Shown in pieces: positions 18,640 through 26,772 of a stretch of 64,000 nt of DNA; the stretch's first letter is position 1; each line of letters begins with the position of its first letter. The translations under genes were made by a program, and so were the position numbers. This DNA is from Hymenobacter sp. YC55 (lineage in GTDB: Bacteria; Bacteroidota; Bacteroidia; Cytophagales; Hymenobacteraceae). Under the pieces are notes generated by a model. That model was not told the origin of the DNA. It did not search any database and worked only from the letters and a program-made list of their open reading frames with translations. Location: positions 124,001 to 188,000 of the forward strand of contig NZ_JARNTX010000003.1 of the NCBI RefSeq assembly GCF_029433095.1, given 5' to 3'.

Positions 18640-19045
18640 TCATAGGTGTCTTCGCTACCGCTGTTTCACAGGGAGGGTAAGCTGGCCGCGCGTCCCTTCC
18701 CGGGAGCTGACCTGACGGACCTGGTCACCCAAGCGCACCCTAGCAATACGTTTCGCCACAGCACCGAACTTGTTTTGTTACGGCGACGGGTATTTCGCGC
18801 AGTTCTTGAAAGGCTCGGAAGTTGCAGCTCCCAAGCTTTATGCCACGATCCGGCAAGACCCGCGCCATGACCAGATCGTCCCCCTTAGTGACGGGGCCGG
18901 CCCTACGCGCTGGTTTGTCAACTGGCGCATGGCCCTCACGTTCCCGCCGGCTAGTGCTTTTCACCGGTTGCTGAGCCCCCTCGAAGCCCGGCAGCATACG
19001 CTCTACAGCCCCAGATTCCCATTGCAGATTCACCCTTGCAAACCT
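18640..19045 (+). pseudogene. BLUF blue-light sensor domain remnant
   Basis: Two frames give pieces of a BLUF domain. The first has FPGADLTDLVTQAHPSNTF (18646 frame). After a +1 shift near 18770 come FCYGDGYFAQFLKGSEVA, LYATIRQDPRHDQIVPL and RWFVNWRMAL, matching the usual FAD-binding fold sequence (YGDGYFxQxLEG, RDPRHxxI, W-SMGF). The N-terminal flavin-binding Tyr strand is not recoverable. It is an inactivated photoreceptor gene. Confidence 0.6.
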
Positions 19046-19221
19046 CGCCGCCAGCCTTCACTACCTTGGGAGTCACTCGCGAGGGGGCTGTGCAGAGTGA
19101 TCCGTGCTGTTCGCTGAGTGCCGGAGCACCTGCGGCTAGGTTCGATTAGAGGCTAGGAAAGGGGTGGCCCGTCGTTGTTCGCTATACGCTAGCGCGGGTA
19201 GCGGATCCAGACACCACAGAA

Positions 19222-19247
19222 AAGGCCCGCCTGTTCGGGCGGGCCTT
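19222..19247 (-). terminator. Terminator of S8 protease remnant
   Basis: Stem AAGGCCCGCC / GGCGGGCCTT with a 6-nt loop, followed on the minus strand by a short T-run. It sits directly after the C-terminus of the decayed protease fragment. Confidence 0.6.
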
Positions 19248-19264
19248 GGGTCTGAGGACCGGAA

Positions 19265-19398
19265 ATTTTTTAGAGACGCGCAATCGGATCGGCAGTACCG
19301 TCCGGATCACTTTTACGGTGCCGCTGAGCGGGATGCTTTTGCCACGCAGCAGCACGCCCGCCATGTGGGGCGTGGCCACGGATGTGCCACTGATAAGT
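19265..19398 (-). pseudogene. Subtilisin-like (S8) protease C-terminal remnant
   Basis: The minus strand reads SGTSVATPHMAGVLL, the GTSxATPH block that contains the catalytic Ser of S8 peptidases, then GKSIPLSGTVK. A one-base shift later, SDPDGTADPIARL and a stop complete the usual C-terminus. Everything upstream is missing. The matching terminator at 19222-19247 survives. Confidence 0.6.
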
Positions 19399-19476
19399 AG
19401 GTTACTTTCCTGCTACAAGAGCAAGCAGCAGAAAAGCCAGGTAAGCGCGGCGAAAGGCCACCTCAACGCGTCTGCC

Positions 19477-19506
19477 TTCAATAGCGTTGGAGGAGTACTA
19501 TCTTTG
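19477..19506 (+). promoter_or_regulatory. Promoter of lytS/lytR-type operon
   Basis: TATCTTTG at 19499-19506 matches TAnnTTTG perfectly, with TTC 19 nt upstream in the -33 position. The box ends only 5 nt before the ATG at 19512, so the transcript would be leaderless or nearly so if this is the promoter and start. Confidence 0.5.
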
Positions 19507-19511
19507 ACGCT

Positions 19512-20627
19512 ATGCCCACCCCGCCTACCACCGAAAGCTCATCGTCCTTCCGGCCCCTGGTCCCGGGGCCGGTTATTGCGCTGGCCTGGTTGCTGTTCAG
19601 CGGATTCATGGTGCTGCTGATCTTTGCGCAGAACCTTTCGGCCGGCACGCCCACCCACTGGGGTGAAACCCTGGGTGGCCGCCTGCTGCACGGCCTGCTC
19701 TGGGGCTTGCTCACGCCGGTGGTGTTTGCCCTAGCCACGCGCTTCGACCTGACCGAGCGCCGCCGCCTGCTGCCCAACCTGCTGGTGCACGCGGCCGCCA
19801 GCTACGGCCTGACCCTCCTGTACCGCCTGGTCTACGCTGGCCTGATGTCCGTGCTGGGGGTGCTGCCCGGTACCCTCTCGCTCACCACCGTGGTGGCCAA
19901 TGCCAATACCTGGGTACCCATTTACTGGATGCTGCTGTGCATGGCCTACGCCGTGCAATACCGGGAGCGGTTTCGCCAGGGTCAGGTGCAGGCGGCCCAA
20001 CTGGAAACCCAGCTCGTGCAGGCCCAGCTGCAAGCCCTGAAAATGCAGCTCCAGCCCCACTTTCTGTTCAACTCCCTGAACGCCGTCTCGGCCCTGATGG
20101 GCACCGACGTGAAGGCGGCCCGGCGCATGCTGGCGCAGCTCAGCCAGTTTCTGCGCCTCGTGCTCGAGGGTAGCGACACCCAGGAAGTGACCCTGGCCCA
20201 GGAGCTGCACCTGACCCGCCTCTACCTGGCAATCGAGCAGACCCGCTTCCCCGACCGCCTGGCCGTGGCCTACGACATTGCCCCCGGCACGGAAGTCGCC
20301 ATCCTACCCGCCCTGCTGTTGCAGCCGGTGGTGGAAAACGCGGTGCGCCACGGCCTGGCTCCGCAGGCGGGGGTCGGCCAACTGGCCATCAGCGCCCAAC
20401 AGGAGGCCGACCGGCTTGTTGTGCAGGTGCAGGACAACGGCCAAGGCAGCGCCAATACCGCCGTGCGGGGCCTGGGGCTGCGCAACCTCGAAAGCCGGCT
20501 GGCTACCCGCTACGGCACCGACTACGCCGTGCGCGTCGAAACCGCGCCCGGCCAAGGCTACTGCCTGCGCTTGTCGCTGCCCTTCCAGGCGGCTCCTGCG
20601 CCCGGCCCCGCACCCCTCGCCGCATGA
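19512..20627 (+). CDS. LytS-type sensor histidine kinase (His_kinase/HATPase_c)
   Basis: A 371-residue membrane kinase. Four membrane helices occupy residues 17-150, followed by a short coiled coil (GQVQAAQLETQLVQAQLQAL). The His_kinase domain has the phosphoacceptor in LQPHFLFNSLNAVSAL (His near residue 183), and the HATPase_c domain shows LQPVVENAVRHGL (N box) and VQDNGQG, GLGLRNLESRL. This architecture phosphorylates LytTR regulators in Bacteroidota; the partner overlaps its 3' end by 4 bp. Stimulus unknown, as the sensor is only the membrane domain. Confidence 0.92.
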   Translation: MPTPPTTESSSSFRPLVPGPVIALAWLLFSGFMVLLIFAQNLSAGTPTHWGETLGGRLLHGLLWGLLTPVVFALATRFDLTERRRLLPNLLVHAAASYGLTLLYRLVYAGLMSVLGVLPGTLSLTTVVANANTWVPIYWMLLCMAYAVQYRERFRQGQVQAAQLETQLVQAQLQALKMQLQPHFLFNSLNAVSALMGTDVKAARRMLAQLSQFLRLVLEGSDTQEVTLAQELHLTRLYLAIEQTRFPDRLAVAYDIAPGTEVAILPALLLQPVVENAVRHGLAPQAGVGQLAISAQQEADRLVVQVQDNGQGSANTAVRGLGLRNLESRLATRYGTDYAVRVETAPGQGYCLRLSLPFQAAPAPGPAPLAA

Positions 20628-21421
20628 GCACGCCGATCCGCACCCTGCTGGTTGACGATGAGCCGCTGGCCCGCGGCCTGGTGCGAGAGCTGCTCGCCGA
20701 CTTTCCGCGCCTGACCGTCGCGGGCGAGTGCCAGAATGGCACCGAGGCCCTCGCGGCCCTGCAAGCCGGGGCGTACGACGTGGTCTTTCTGGACGTGCAA
20801 ATGCCTGACCTCGACGGCGTGCAGGTGCTGCAACGCCTACGGGCCGCGGGCCATCCGCTCCCGCTGGTGGTGTTCGTGACGGCCTACGACCAGTACGCCG
20901 TGGCGGCTTTCGGGCTGCACGCCGTGGATTACTTGCTGAAGCCCCTCGACCCCGACCGGTTCACCGAGTGCGTGGACCGGGTACAGCAGCAGGTTACGCA
21001 GCGCCAGACCCAGACCCTCAATGCCGACCTGGCGGCCCTGCTCCAGGCCTGGCCGGGCCGGCCCGGTTCGGCCCCGCCGCCCGAGTACCAGGACCGGTTT
21101 GTGGTCAAGCAACCCGAGCGGCAGTTCTTCGTGCCCGCGACCGAGGTGTGCTATCTCGAAGCCACGGGCAGCGGCGTGCTGCTGCACACGGCCCGCGCCA
21201 CCCACCCCGTGCGGGCCACGCTGGGCCAGCTCGCCGAGCGGCTCGACCCCGCTCACTTTCTGCGCATCCACCGCTCCTACGTCATCAATACCAGCCACAT
21301 CGTGGAGTTTAAATCGTGGACCCACGGCGAATATCTGTTTCGCATGACCAACGGGCAGCACGTCAGCTCGGCGCGCAGCTACAACGCGGGCATCCAGCAG
21401 TTTTTGAAGCGCTTCGCCTAG
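20624..21421 (+). CDS. LytTR family response regulator
   Basis: A 265-residue two-domain regulator. A receiver domain (residues 4-120) has VDDE, the phosphoacceptor Asp57 in VVFLDVQMPD, and the KP turn at LLKPLDPD. A Q-rich linker leads to a LytTR DNA-binding domain (about 165-265; FLRIHRSYVINTSHI is the signature). Its ATG overlaps the TGA of the kinase gene (ATGA), which couples translation of the pair. Targets are unknown. The next gene at 21548 has its own promoter and is a reasonable candidate target. Confidence 0.93.
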   Translation: MSTPIRTLLVDDEPLARGLVRELLADFPRLTVAGECQNGTEALAALQAGAYDVVFLDVQMPDLDGVQVLQRLRAAGHPLPLVVFVTAYDQYAVAAFGLHAVDYLLKPLDPDRFTECVDRVQQQVTQRQTQTLNADLAALLQAWPGRPGSAPPPEYQDRFVVKQPERQFFVPATEVCYLEATGSGVLLHTARATHPVRATLGQLAERLDPAHFLRIHRSYVINTSHIVEFKSWTHGEYLFRMTNGQHVSSARSYNAGIQQFLKRFA

Positions 21422-21480
21422 CCCCCAGCAACCAAAAAAGCCAACTCAGGGCCGAATAAGGCCAGCTGGCCGCCGGACCC

Positions 21481-21511
21481 TGGCAGGGGCTGACGGCTAC
21501 TCGTACGTTTG
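21481..21511 (+). promoter_or_regulatory. Promoter of DUF305 / beta-propeller unit
   Basis: A perfect TACGTTTG at 21504-21511 with TGG 20 nt upstream, 37 bp before the DUF305 start codon. Confidence 0.45.
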
Positions 21512-21547
21512 CTTGTCAATCAATAAGCCGTTGGCTACCAGACAATC

Positions 21548-21973
21548 ATGAGAACCCGATTCCTGTTAACCGGCCTGCTGCTCGGGGCCGTACCGGCCGC
21601 TCAGGCCCAGCACCAGCACCAGATGGCCACCATGAGCCACGCCCCCAGGGCGGGTCTGCCCATGGGCCCGACCGCGGCGCCGGGCAGCCCAGTAGCCGCC
21701 TTCCAGCACGGCATGGACTCGGTCATGCTGGTAATGGACGAGGGCATGCGCCGCATGGATGGGGCGAGTCCCACCGACCTCGACGCCAGTTTCGCGGCCA
21801 TGATGGTGCCCCACCACCAGGGGGCCGTGGACATGGCCCGCCTGCAGCTGCTCTATGGCAAAGACCCGGCGCTGCGCCGGCTGGCCCAGAGCATCATCGC
21901 CGAGCAGCAGGTCGAGATTCAGCAAATGCAGGCCTGGCTGCGTCAGCACCCCGTGGCTTCTCCCACGCACTAA
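21548..21973 (+). CDS. DUF305 family secreted protein
   Basis: A 141-residue exported protein with a clear signal peptide (cleavage after AQAQ near residue 20), a His/Met-rich linker and a DUF305 four-helix domain. The domain carries the family signature MMVPHHQGAVDMA near residue 80 and AQSIIAEQQVEIQQM near the end. The His and Met content fits periplasmic metal (copper or silver) binding, which is known for some relatives but unproven in general. It is 19 bp upstream of the YVTN gene, and the two are likely cotranscribed. Confidence 0.85.
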   Translation: MRTRFLLTGLLLGAVPAAQAQHQHQMATMSHAPRAGLPMGPTAAPGSPVAAFQHGMDSVMLVMDEGMRRMDGASPTDLDASFAAMMVPHHQGAVDMARLQLLYGKDPALRRLAQSIIAEQQVEIQQMQAWLRQHPVASPTH

Positions 21974-21992
21974 CTACCGCCGGGTTTTAGCC

Positions 21993-23399
21993 ATGCAATA
22001 CCTTCTCTTTCCGGGCCTGCTGCTGGCCGCCAGCGTAGCCCAGGCCCAAGCCGTGAGCCACCGCGACCGGGTGTATACCGCCGATCAGATTTCCAATACG
22101 GTGTCGGTTATCGACCCCGCCGACAATCATCTTGTGGGCCAGGTGATCCTAGGCAAGCCGCAGCCCGACCTGGTGTCGGCCCTCTACCGGGGACAGGCCC
22201 TGGTGCACGGCCTGGGGGCCTCGCCCGACCACCGGCTGCTGGCCGTGGTGTCGGTGGGTTCGAACAATGTGACCTTTCTGGAAACGGCCACCAACGCCAT
22301 CAAAGGCAGCGTGTACGTGGGCCGGGCCCCGCACGAGCCTACCTTCCGGCCCGACGGCCGGGAGGTATGGGTGACGGTGCGCGGCGAGGACTACGTATCG
22401 GTGATCAGCACGGCCACGCTGCGCGAAACCCGCCGCATTCAGGTCGCCAACGGGCCCGGTCAGGTGGCGTTCAGTCCGGACGGCAAGCGGGCCTTCGTGT
22501 GCTCCAGCTTTTCCCCCGAGCTGGCCGTGATCGATGTGGCAACCTATAAAATCATCAAGCGCCTTCCCGTGGCTAGCCCGTTCTCGCCTAACATCTTTCC
22601 AACCCAGGATGGTCAGCAGATCTGGTTTACGCACAAAGACGTGGGCAAAGTCTCGGTTCTGGACACGAAGACGCTCACCATTAGCGGGGTGCTTACTACG
22701 GGGCCCATCACCAACCACGTCGCGGCGGTGGACCTGCCCACCGGCAAGATGGCCTACGTCACGGTGGGCGGCGAAGACGTGGTGAAGGTGTACAGCCGCG
22801 AGCCGGGCTTTCGGCAGCTGGCGACCATTCCGGTGGGCGCTAACCCGCACGGAATCTGGCCCTCGGGCGACGCCAGCCGGGTGTACGTGGGCCTGGAAAA
22901 CGGCGACTCGGCGGTGGCCATCAACACAACTACCAACCGGGTGCTGGGCAAAATCAAGGTTGGTCAGGCCCCCATGGCCTTGCTGTACGTGCCGGGCGCC
23001 GTGCCCTCCGGCGTACTCAGCACGGCCAACCTCGGCCAGCAGTTACTCGACAAGCCCACGCTGGTGCGAAACCTGAGGCCGCTTACCACTGGTTCGGCCG
23101 CAGGCACCATGAACCTGCGCTCGGAAGGTTTAGTGGACCTGGCCACGTTTACCCTGCGCGCACTGTCCCCCAACACGGACTATGACATCTACCTAACCAA
23201 TTCAACTCAGCCCCCTTACGCCCGCGACTATGCTTTGACCACGGTGCACACCGATGCCAAAGGCAACGCCATGGGCCAGGCCCTCGGGCCCGTGCAGCGC
23301 ATTGCCAGTGGCGACCTGCACCCGGCGGGCCGAGCCTTTGACCGCGTCGTCGTCGCCCCCAGAGCCGCTGGCAGTTCACCCGCGTTGGTAAGCAAATAA
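21993..23399 (+). CDS. YVTN-type beta-propeller secreted protein
   Basis: A 468-residue exported protein. A signal peptide (residues 1-20, ...ASVAQAQA) is followed by at least six YVTN/NHL-like repeats of about 42 residues with the pattern D-x-x-NxVxVI-D-xx-xxxxxG-xI (for example TADQISNTVSVIDPADN, FVCSSFSPELAVIDVATYK, VYVGLENGDSAVAINTTTN). The last 110 residues form a separate beta-rich domain. The ATG at 21993 (MQYLLFPGLLL) gives the signal peptide and is chosen over the earlier open frame. Partnership with DUF305 suggests a periplasmic metal or redox role, but the ligand is unknown. Confidence 0.87.
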   Translation: MQYLLFPGLLLAASVAQAQAVSHRDRVYTADQISNTVSVIDPADNHLVGQVILGKPQPDLVSALYRGQALVHGLGASPDHRLLAVVSVGSNNVTFLETATNAIKGSVYVGRAPHEPTFRPDGREVWVTVRGEDYVSVISTATLRETRRIQVANGPGQVAFSPDGKRAFVCSSFSPELAVIDVATYKIIKRLPVASPFSPNIFPTQDGQQIWFTHKDVGKVSVLDTKTLTISGVLTTGPITNHVAAVDLPTGKMAYVTVGGEDVVKVYSREPGFRQLATIPVGANPHGIWPSGDASRVYVGLENGDSAVAINTTTNRVLGKIKVGQAPMALLYVPGAVPSGVLSTANLGQQLLDKPTLVRNLRPLTTGSAAGTMNLRSEGLVDLATFTLRALSPNTDYDIYLTNSTQPPYARDYALTTVHTDAKGNAMGQALGPVQRIASGDLHPAGRAFDRVVVAPRAAGSSPALVSK

Positions 23400-23756
23400 G
23401 CATCAGGTTGTTCCTGCCTAAAAGGACAGGCGTCTGCTCAGCGGCCCAAAGGCTGGCGCATTACCTCGCTCTTGGCTCTGCCCGTTTCCACCTACTCCGA
23501 GGTCGGGTCACTGAGCTAGGAGGGCGGACACCGGTTTTTCCTTCACCTATTTCTTCCGGTCGGGGCCTTACTGCCGGCCGCGCTGGTGGGCATGCAGGAG
23601 GTACATCCGCCGCCTAGAGAACTCGACCGGAATTGGGGGCGGCCAGGCGAAGTGCTGGCTTAGCGCCCTTTTTCCTGGCCGTAGCCGCCCGTGTTATTGC
23701 TTTTCTCTCCCTCAACTTCTTACCGACCACGCAGTAGGGGTCTTTACTTTCTTCCC
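23400..23756. other. Gene-free stretch
   Basis: About 355 bp of G+C-rich sequence between the beta-propeller and the SDR gene. No frame, repeat or promoter box stands out. Confidence 0.35.
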
Positions 23757-24617
23757 ATGATACTAGTAACTGGCGCCACCGGTGGCTTAGGCCACGAAAC
23801 CATCAACTGCTTGCTCGCGACCACCCCGGCCGCCGAAATCGCTGCCCTGGTGCGCGACGTGCGCAAAGCCACCGACCTGGCGGCGCGGGGCGTGAACGTG
23901 CGGCCCGCCGACTACTTCAACTATGCCGCCCTGGTGCATGCTTTTCGGGGCGTCGAGAAGGTGCTGCTCGTGTCCGCTGTGGCCTTCACCGACCGGGTGC
24001 GCCAGCACCGCAACGTCATCGACGCCGCGAAGGAAGCCGGGGTCAAGCACTTGTTCTACACCAGCATCCAGCGCGATACCGATTTTGTGCTGCCCGAAGT
24101 CACGGACAGCGACCTGGCCACGGAAGCCTACCTTAAAGCGTCGGGGCTGGTGTACACCATATTGCGCAACGGCTACTACTTCGAAGGCCTGGCGTACCTG
24201 ATAGGCCGCGAGGTGCCGGAGGCGGAGATCCGCTTCCCGGCGGGAGAAGGCCAGATCGCCTTCGTGAAGCGGACCGAGTTGGCCGCCGCCACGGCGACCC
24301 TGCTCACCAGCGAAGGCCATGGCAACCAGGAGTATACCTTGACCGGGAGCGTAGCTTATTCGTTTCACGAGGTCGCCCGGGAACTCGCCGCGCTAGCGGG
24401 TCGGCCCATCACCTACCGCAGCAGCGAGCCGGCACCCTACATCGCGCAGCAAGTAGCGGCCGGCTTGCCCGAACCCGTCGCCAACTTCTTTGCCCAGTGG
24501 GGGGCGGCCGCCGAGCACGGCATGCTGGCGGGCACCCACGACACGGTCGCGCGGCTGCTGGGCCGCCAGCCCACGGCGCTGCGGGAGTACCTAAAAGCAG
24601 CGTATTTCCCGGTCTAG
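23757..24617 (+). CDS. NmrA-like atypical SDR, NAD(P)H-binding
   Basis: A 286-residue Rossmann protein of the NmrA/QOR2-like atypical SDR group. The dinucleotide motif is GATGGLGHE at residues 6-14, and a Rossmann strand/loop VLLVSAVAF and a YFEGLAYLIG segment follow. It lacks the classical YxxxK active site, as expected. Relatives reduce quinones or sense the NADPH/NADP+ ratio. The frame opens at 23691, but the ATG at 23757 starts directly before the nucleotide-binding strand. A hairpin terminator follows, so it is monocistronic. It heads a run of redox enzymes to about 32.5 kb. Confidence 0.85.
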   Translation: MILVTGATGGLGHETINCLLATTPAAEIAALVRDVRKATDLAARGVNVRPADYFNYAALVHAFRGVEKVLLVSAVAFTDRVRQHRNVIDAAKEAGVKHLFYTSIQRDTDFVLPEVTDSDLATEAYLKASGLVYTILRNGYYFEGLAYLIGREVPEAEIRFPAGEGQIAFVKRTELAAATATLLTSEGHGNQEYTLTGSVAYSFHEVARELAALAGRPITYRSSEPAPYIAQQVAAGLPEPVANFFAQWGAAAEHGMLAGTHDTVARLLGRQPTALREYLKAAYFPV

Positions 24618-24618
24618 C

Positions 24619-24647
24619 CCCCGGCGGCCCCAAAAGCCTCCGCCGGG
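24619..24647 (+). terminator. Terminator after NmrA-like gene
   Basis: Stem CCCGGCGG / CCGCCGGG with a 12-nt loop immediately after the stop codon at 24617. Confidence 0.6.
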
Positions 24648-24890
24648 CTGACTTAGGTTAGCTGGCCGCCGAGGCCTAGTAGCGGCTTGGTGCGGCCCGT
24701 AAGGTTGGGTAGCAAGTTGGTAGCCCTTGACTGCCTGGTGACGGCGCTAATGCTACTTGTTTTTTCCAAGGGTAGCACCCACCTCATTCTTTCCTCATGT
24801 AGGGTTGCCCATTTTGCAGCGGGCAACAGTAGGAGCGCAGACGCTTTGGCCTATACATCCTGATTTCCCATTTTTCACTTATACCTTATC

Positions 24891-25445
24891 ATGAGTAGCA
24901 CTTCCTTGCTGATTCCGCCCACCGAGGGCGTTCGTAAAATAGGCGCCGGCGAAGGCGAGCACTTCGATATCGCCGATTCGCGCTTCACCTGGAAAGCCAA
25001 GGCGGCCGACACCGGCTACGCCTTTGCCATCTACGAGTTGCCACTCGACCCGGGCAAAGGCGTGCCGCTGCATAGCCACCCCTATGCCGAAGTGTTTTAC
25101 ATCCTCGACGGGCGGGTCGATTTCATGCGCCTCACCAATGGTCAACAGGACTGGGTCAGCGGCGAGCGGGGCGAAACGCTCATCGTGCCCCCCAATGCCT
25201 TCCATGGCTTTGCCAACCGCAGCGGGGCCCCCGCCCGGCTGCTGAGCACGGCCAACCTGCTGCACCAGGCTTTCTTCGACGAGGCCTCGCGTCCCGCCCT
25301 GGCCTCCGACCCGCTTCCGGCCAGCCCACCCGATATGGCCGAGCTGCAGCGCGCCCTAGGCTTGGCCCCGAAGTACAACATGTTCTTCGCCCCGCCGCCC
25401 GCCAGCGAGCCTAGCCCGGCGGCCAACGACCCCCGCCCCGACTAA
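24891..25445 (+). CDS. Cupin domain protein
   Basis: A 184-residue soluble protein with a single conserved barrel. The first cupin motif is PLHSHPYAEVFYILDGRVDF (near residues 62-81, with His-x-His and Glu metal ligands), and the second motif is NAFHGFANRSG (near 101-111). The C-terminal 40 residues are Pro/Ala-rich and probably disordered. Cupins of this size include small dioxygenases, isomerases and quercetinase-like proteins. It is the first gene of a likely two-gene unit with the MBL hydrolase 20 bp downstream. Substrate not inferable. Confidence 0.83.
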   Translation: MSSTSLLIPPTEGVRKIGAGEGEHFDIADSRFTWKAKAADTGYAFAIYELPLDPGKGVPLHSHPYAEVFYILDGRVDFMRLTNGQQDWVSGERGETLIVPPNAFHGFANRSGAPARLLSTANLLHQAFFDEASRPALASDPLPASPPDMAELQRALGLAPKYNMFFAPPPASEPSPAANDPRPD

Positions 25446-25468
25446 GCGCCTCTGCGCGCAACGTGTAT

Positions 25469-26347
25469 ATGGTAGAGGTAAGCAAGCACCGAACGGCGCC
25501 AGTTTATCCCTTTTTCGTGGGAGATGTTAAAGGCTATATCGTCTCGGACGGCACCCTGGCGCTGGGGGCTCCCGAGAAGGTCTTCCTGGGCGAAACAACG
25601 CAGAAGGTGGAACAGGCACTGACCAGAAACTTTTTGCCAACCGAGCAAATCATTGTGGAGCAAAATATCCTGTTCTTTTCGCTGGGTAACACGAACGTAT
25701 TGGTGGAAACGGGGGTGGGTTCCTTCCGAGGGTTCGGCGAAGGCGCCGGCCAGCTAGTCGACAATCTGCGCGCCGCCGGCATTGATCCCGCCCGTATTGA
25801 TGCCATTCTTTGCTCGCATCCGCATCCCGATCACGTGGGCGGACTGTGCGATACGGCCGGCCAACCTACCTTCCCCCATGCGTCGATCTACCTGGCTGAA
25901 CACGACTTTGCCTACTGGACCGACGAAGCACTGCTAGACAGCTGGGCCGCGGTCGCCGTTCGCGTCGCGCGCGCCAATCTTTTGCCCCTGCGGGAACGCC
26001 TGGTTTTCATCCGTGCTGGGGAGGAGTTTCTGCCCGGCGTGACGGCGCACTCCACGCCGGGACACACGGCCGAACATATCTGCTTCGAAATCAGCGCGGG
26101 CACTGACTCGTTGTTCTTGCTAGGTGACTTAGCCCATCATGCCGTGCTATCGCTCGAAAACCCGCTCCTGCATTTTGCGGCCGATCTGGACCCCTCCACG
26201 GCCGCGAAAACTCGGACCCGGGTTTTTTCAACTTTGGCCGCCGAGCGAACGCGCGTGTTGGGGTATCATTTTCCCTGGCCGGGTTTAGGTCACCTGGCGA
26301 AACAGGGAGACGGGTTTCGGTTTGTGCCCGAGCCGATTCGCTGGTAG
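25469..26347 (+). CDS. MBL-fold metallo-hydrolase
   Basis: A 292-residue metallo-beta-lactamase-fold hydrolase. Metal ligands are visible: SHPHPDHVGG (HxHxDH near residue 115), STPGHTAEH (near 195), GDLAHHAV (Asp near 220) and a final His in LGYHFPWPG. The overall pattern, with an N-terminal DG(T/S)LALG strand, matches the AttM/AiiB-like and YtnP-like group, which includes lactonases that degrade quorum signals. That subgroup call is tentative. An in-frame GTG lies at 25463. It is cotranscribed with the cupin gene upstream. No signal peptide. Confidence 0.85.
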   Translation: MVEVSKHRTAPVYPFFVGDVKGYIVSDGTLALGAPEKVFLGETTQKVEQALTRNFLPTEQIIVEQNILFFSLGNTNVLVETGVGSFRGFGEGAGQLVDNLRAAGIDPARIDAILCSHPHPDHVGGLCDTAGQPTFPHASIYLAEHDFAYWTDEALLDSWAAVAVRVARANLLPLRERLVFIRAGEEFLPGVTAHSTPGHTAEHICFEISAGTDSLFLLGDLAHHAVLSLENPLLHFAADLDPSTAAKTRTRVFSTLAAERTRVLGYHFPWPGLGHLAKQGDGFRFVPEPIRW

Positions 26348-26772
26348 CCGCTGTTTTAAGTAGCGCCGGCCGAAAGGTTACTGCGCCCAGCTTGCCTGCT
26401 GCGCATCCGCGCAGGGTTTTATCTTGCCCCCGGCCGGAAGCAGGGTGAACACGATCAGCAGGTAATCATTCGCCTGAACGCCTGCCGATCGGCGGCTAAG
26501 GGGAGCTAGCCGGGAGAGCGGCACGAGCAAAGTGAGTAGCTCGACCGCATACGTTTTGCCCGCTACGGTGTACTTATTACGTTACCCTTCAATTCCTTGG
26601 CCAGTACTTTCTATGAGCCGCCTGGCCCCGGGGGTACTGCTCAAGCAAATGAGTAAGGGCGTAACCGAAGCGTTTACCCCGCCCCGGGTGAAGGCCTAAG
26701 CGCGCTACGTTTTCTCCCCTAACATTTGGTCATGGATGATAGCTAGAAGCGAAACGCGTAGCGGACGGGGAC
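26348..26772. other. Gene-free stretch with possible SDR tail
   Basis: About 425 bp. Near 26600-26698 the plus strand reads MSRLAPGVLLKQMSKGV, which resembles the C-terminal helix of DltE-like short-chain dehydrogenases. This is weak and could be chance. The rest is unremarkable. Confidence 0.25.

Noticed and set aside
25469..26347. Firm call of a quorum-quenching lactonase
   Set aside because: The MBL metal ligands are clear, but nothing in the sequence separates lactonase from other MBL hydrolases.
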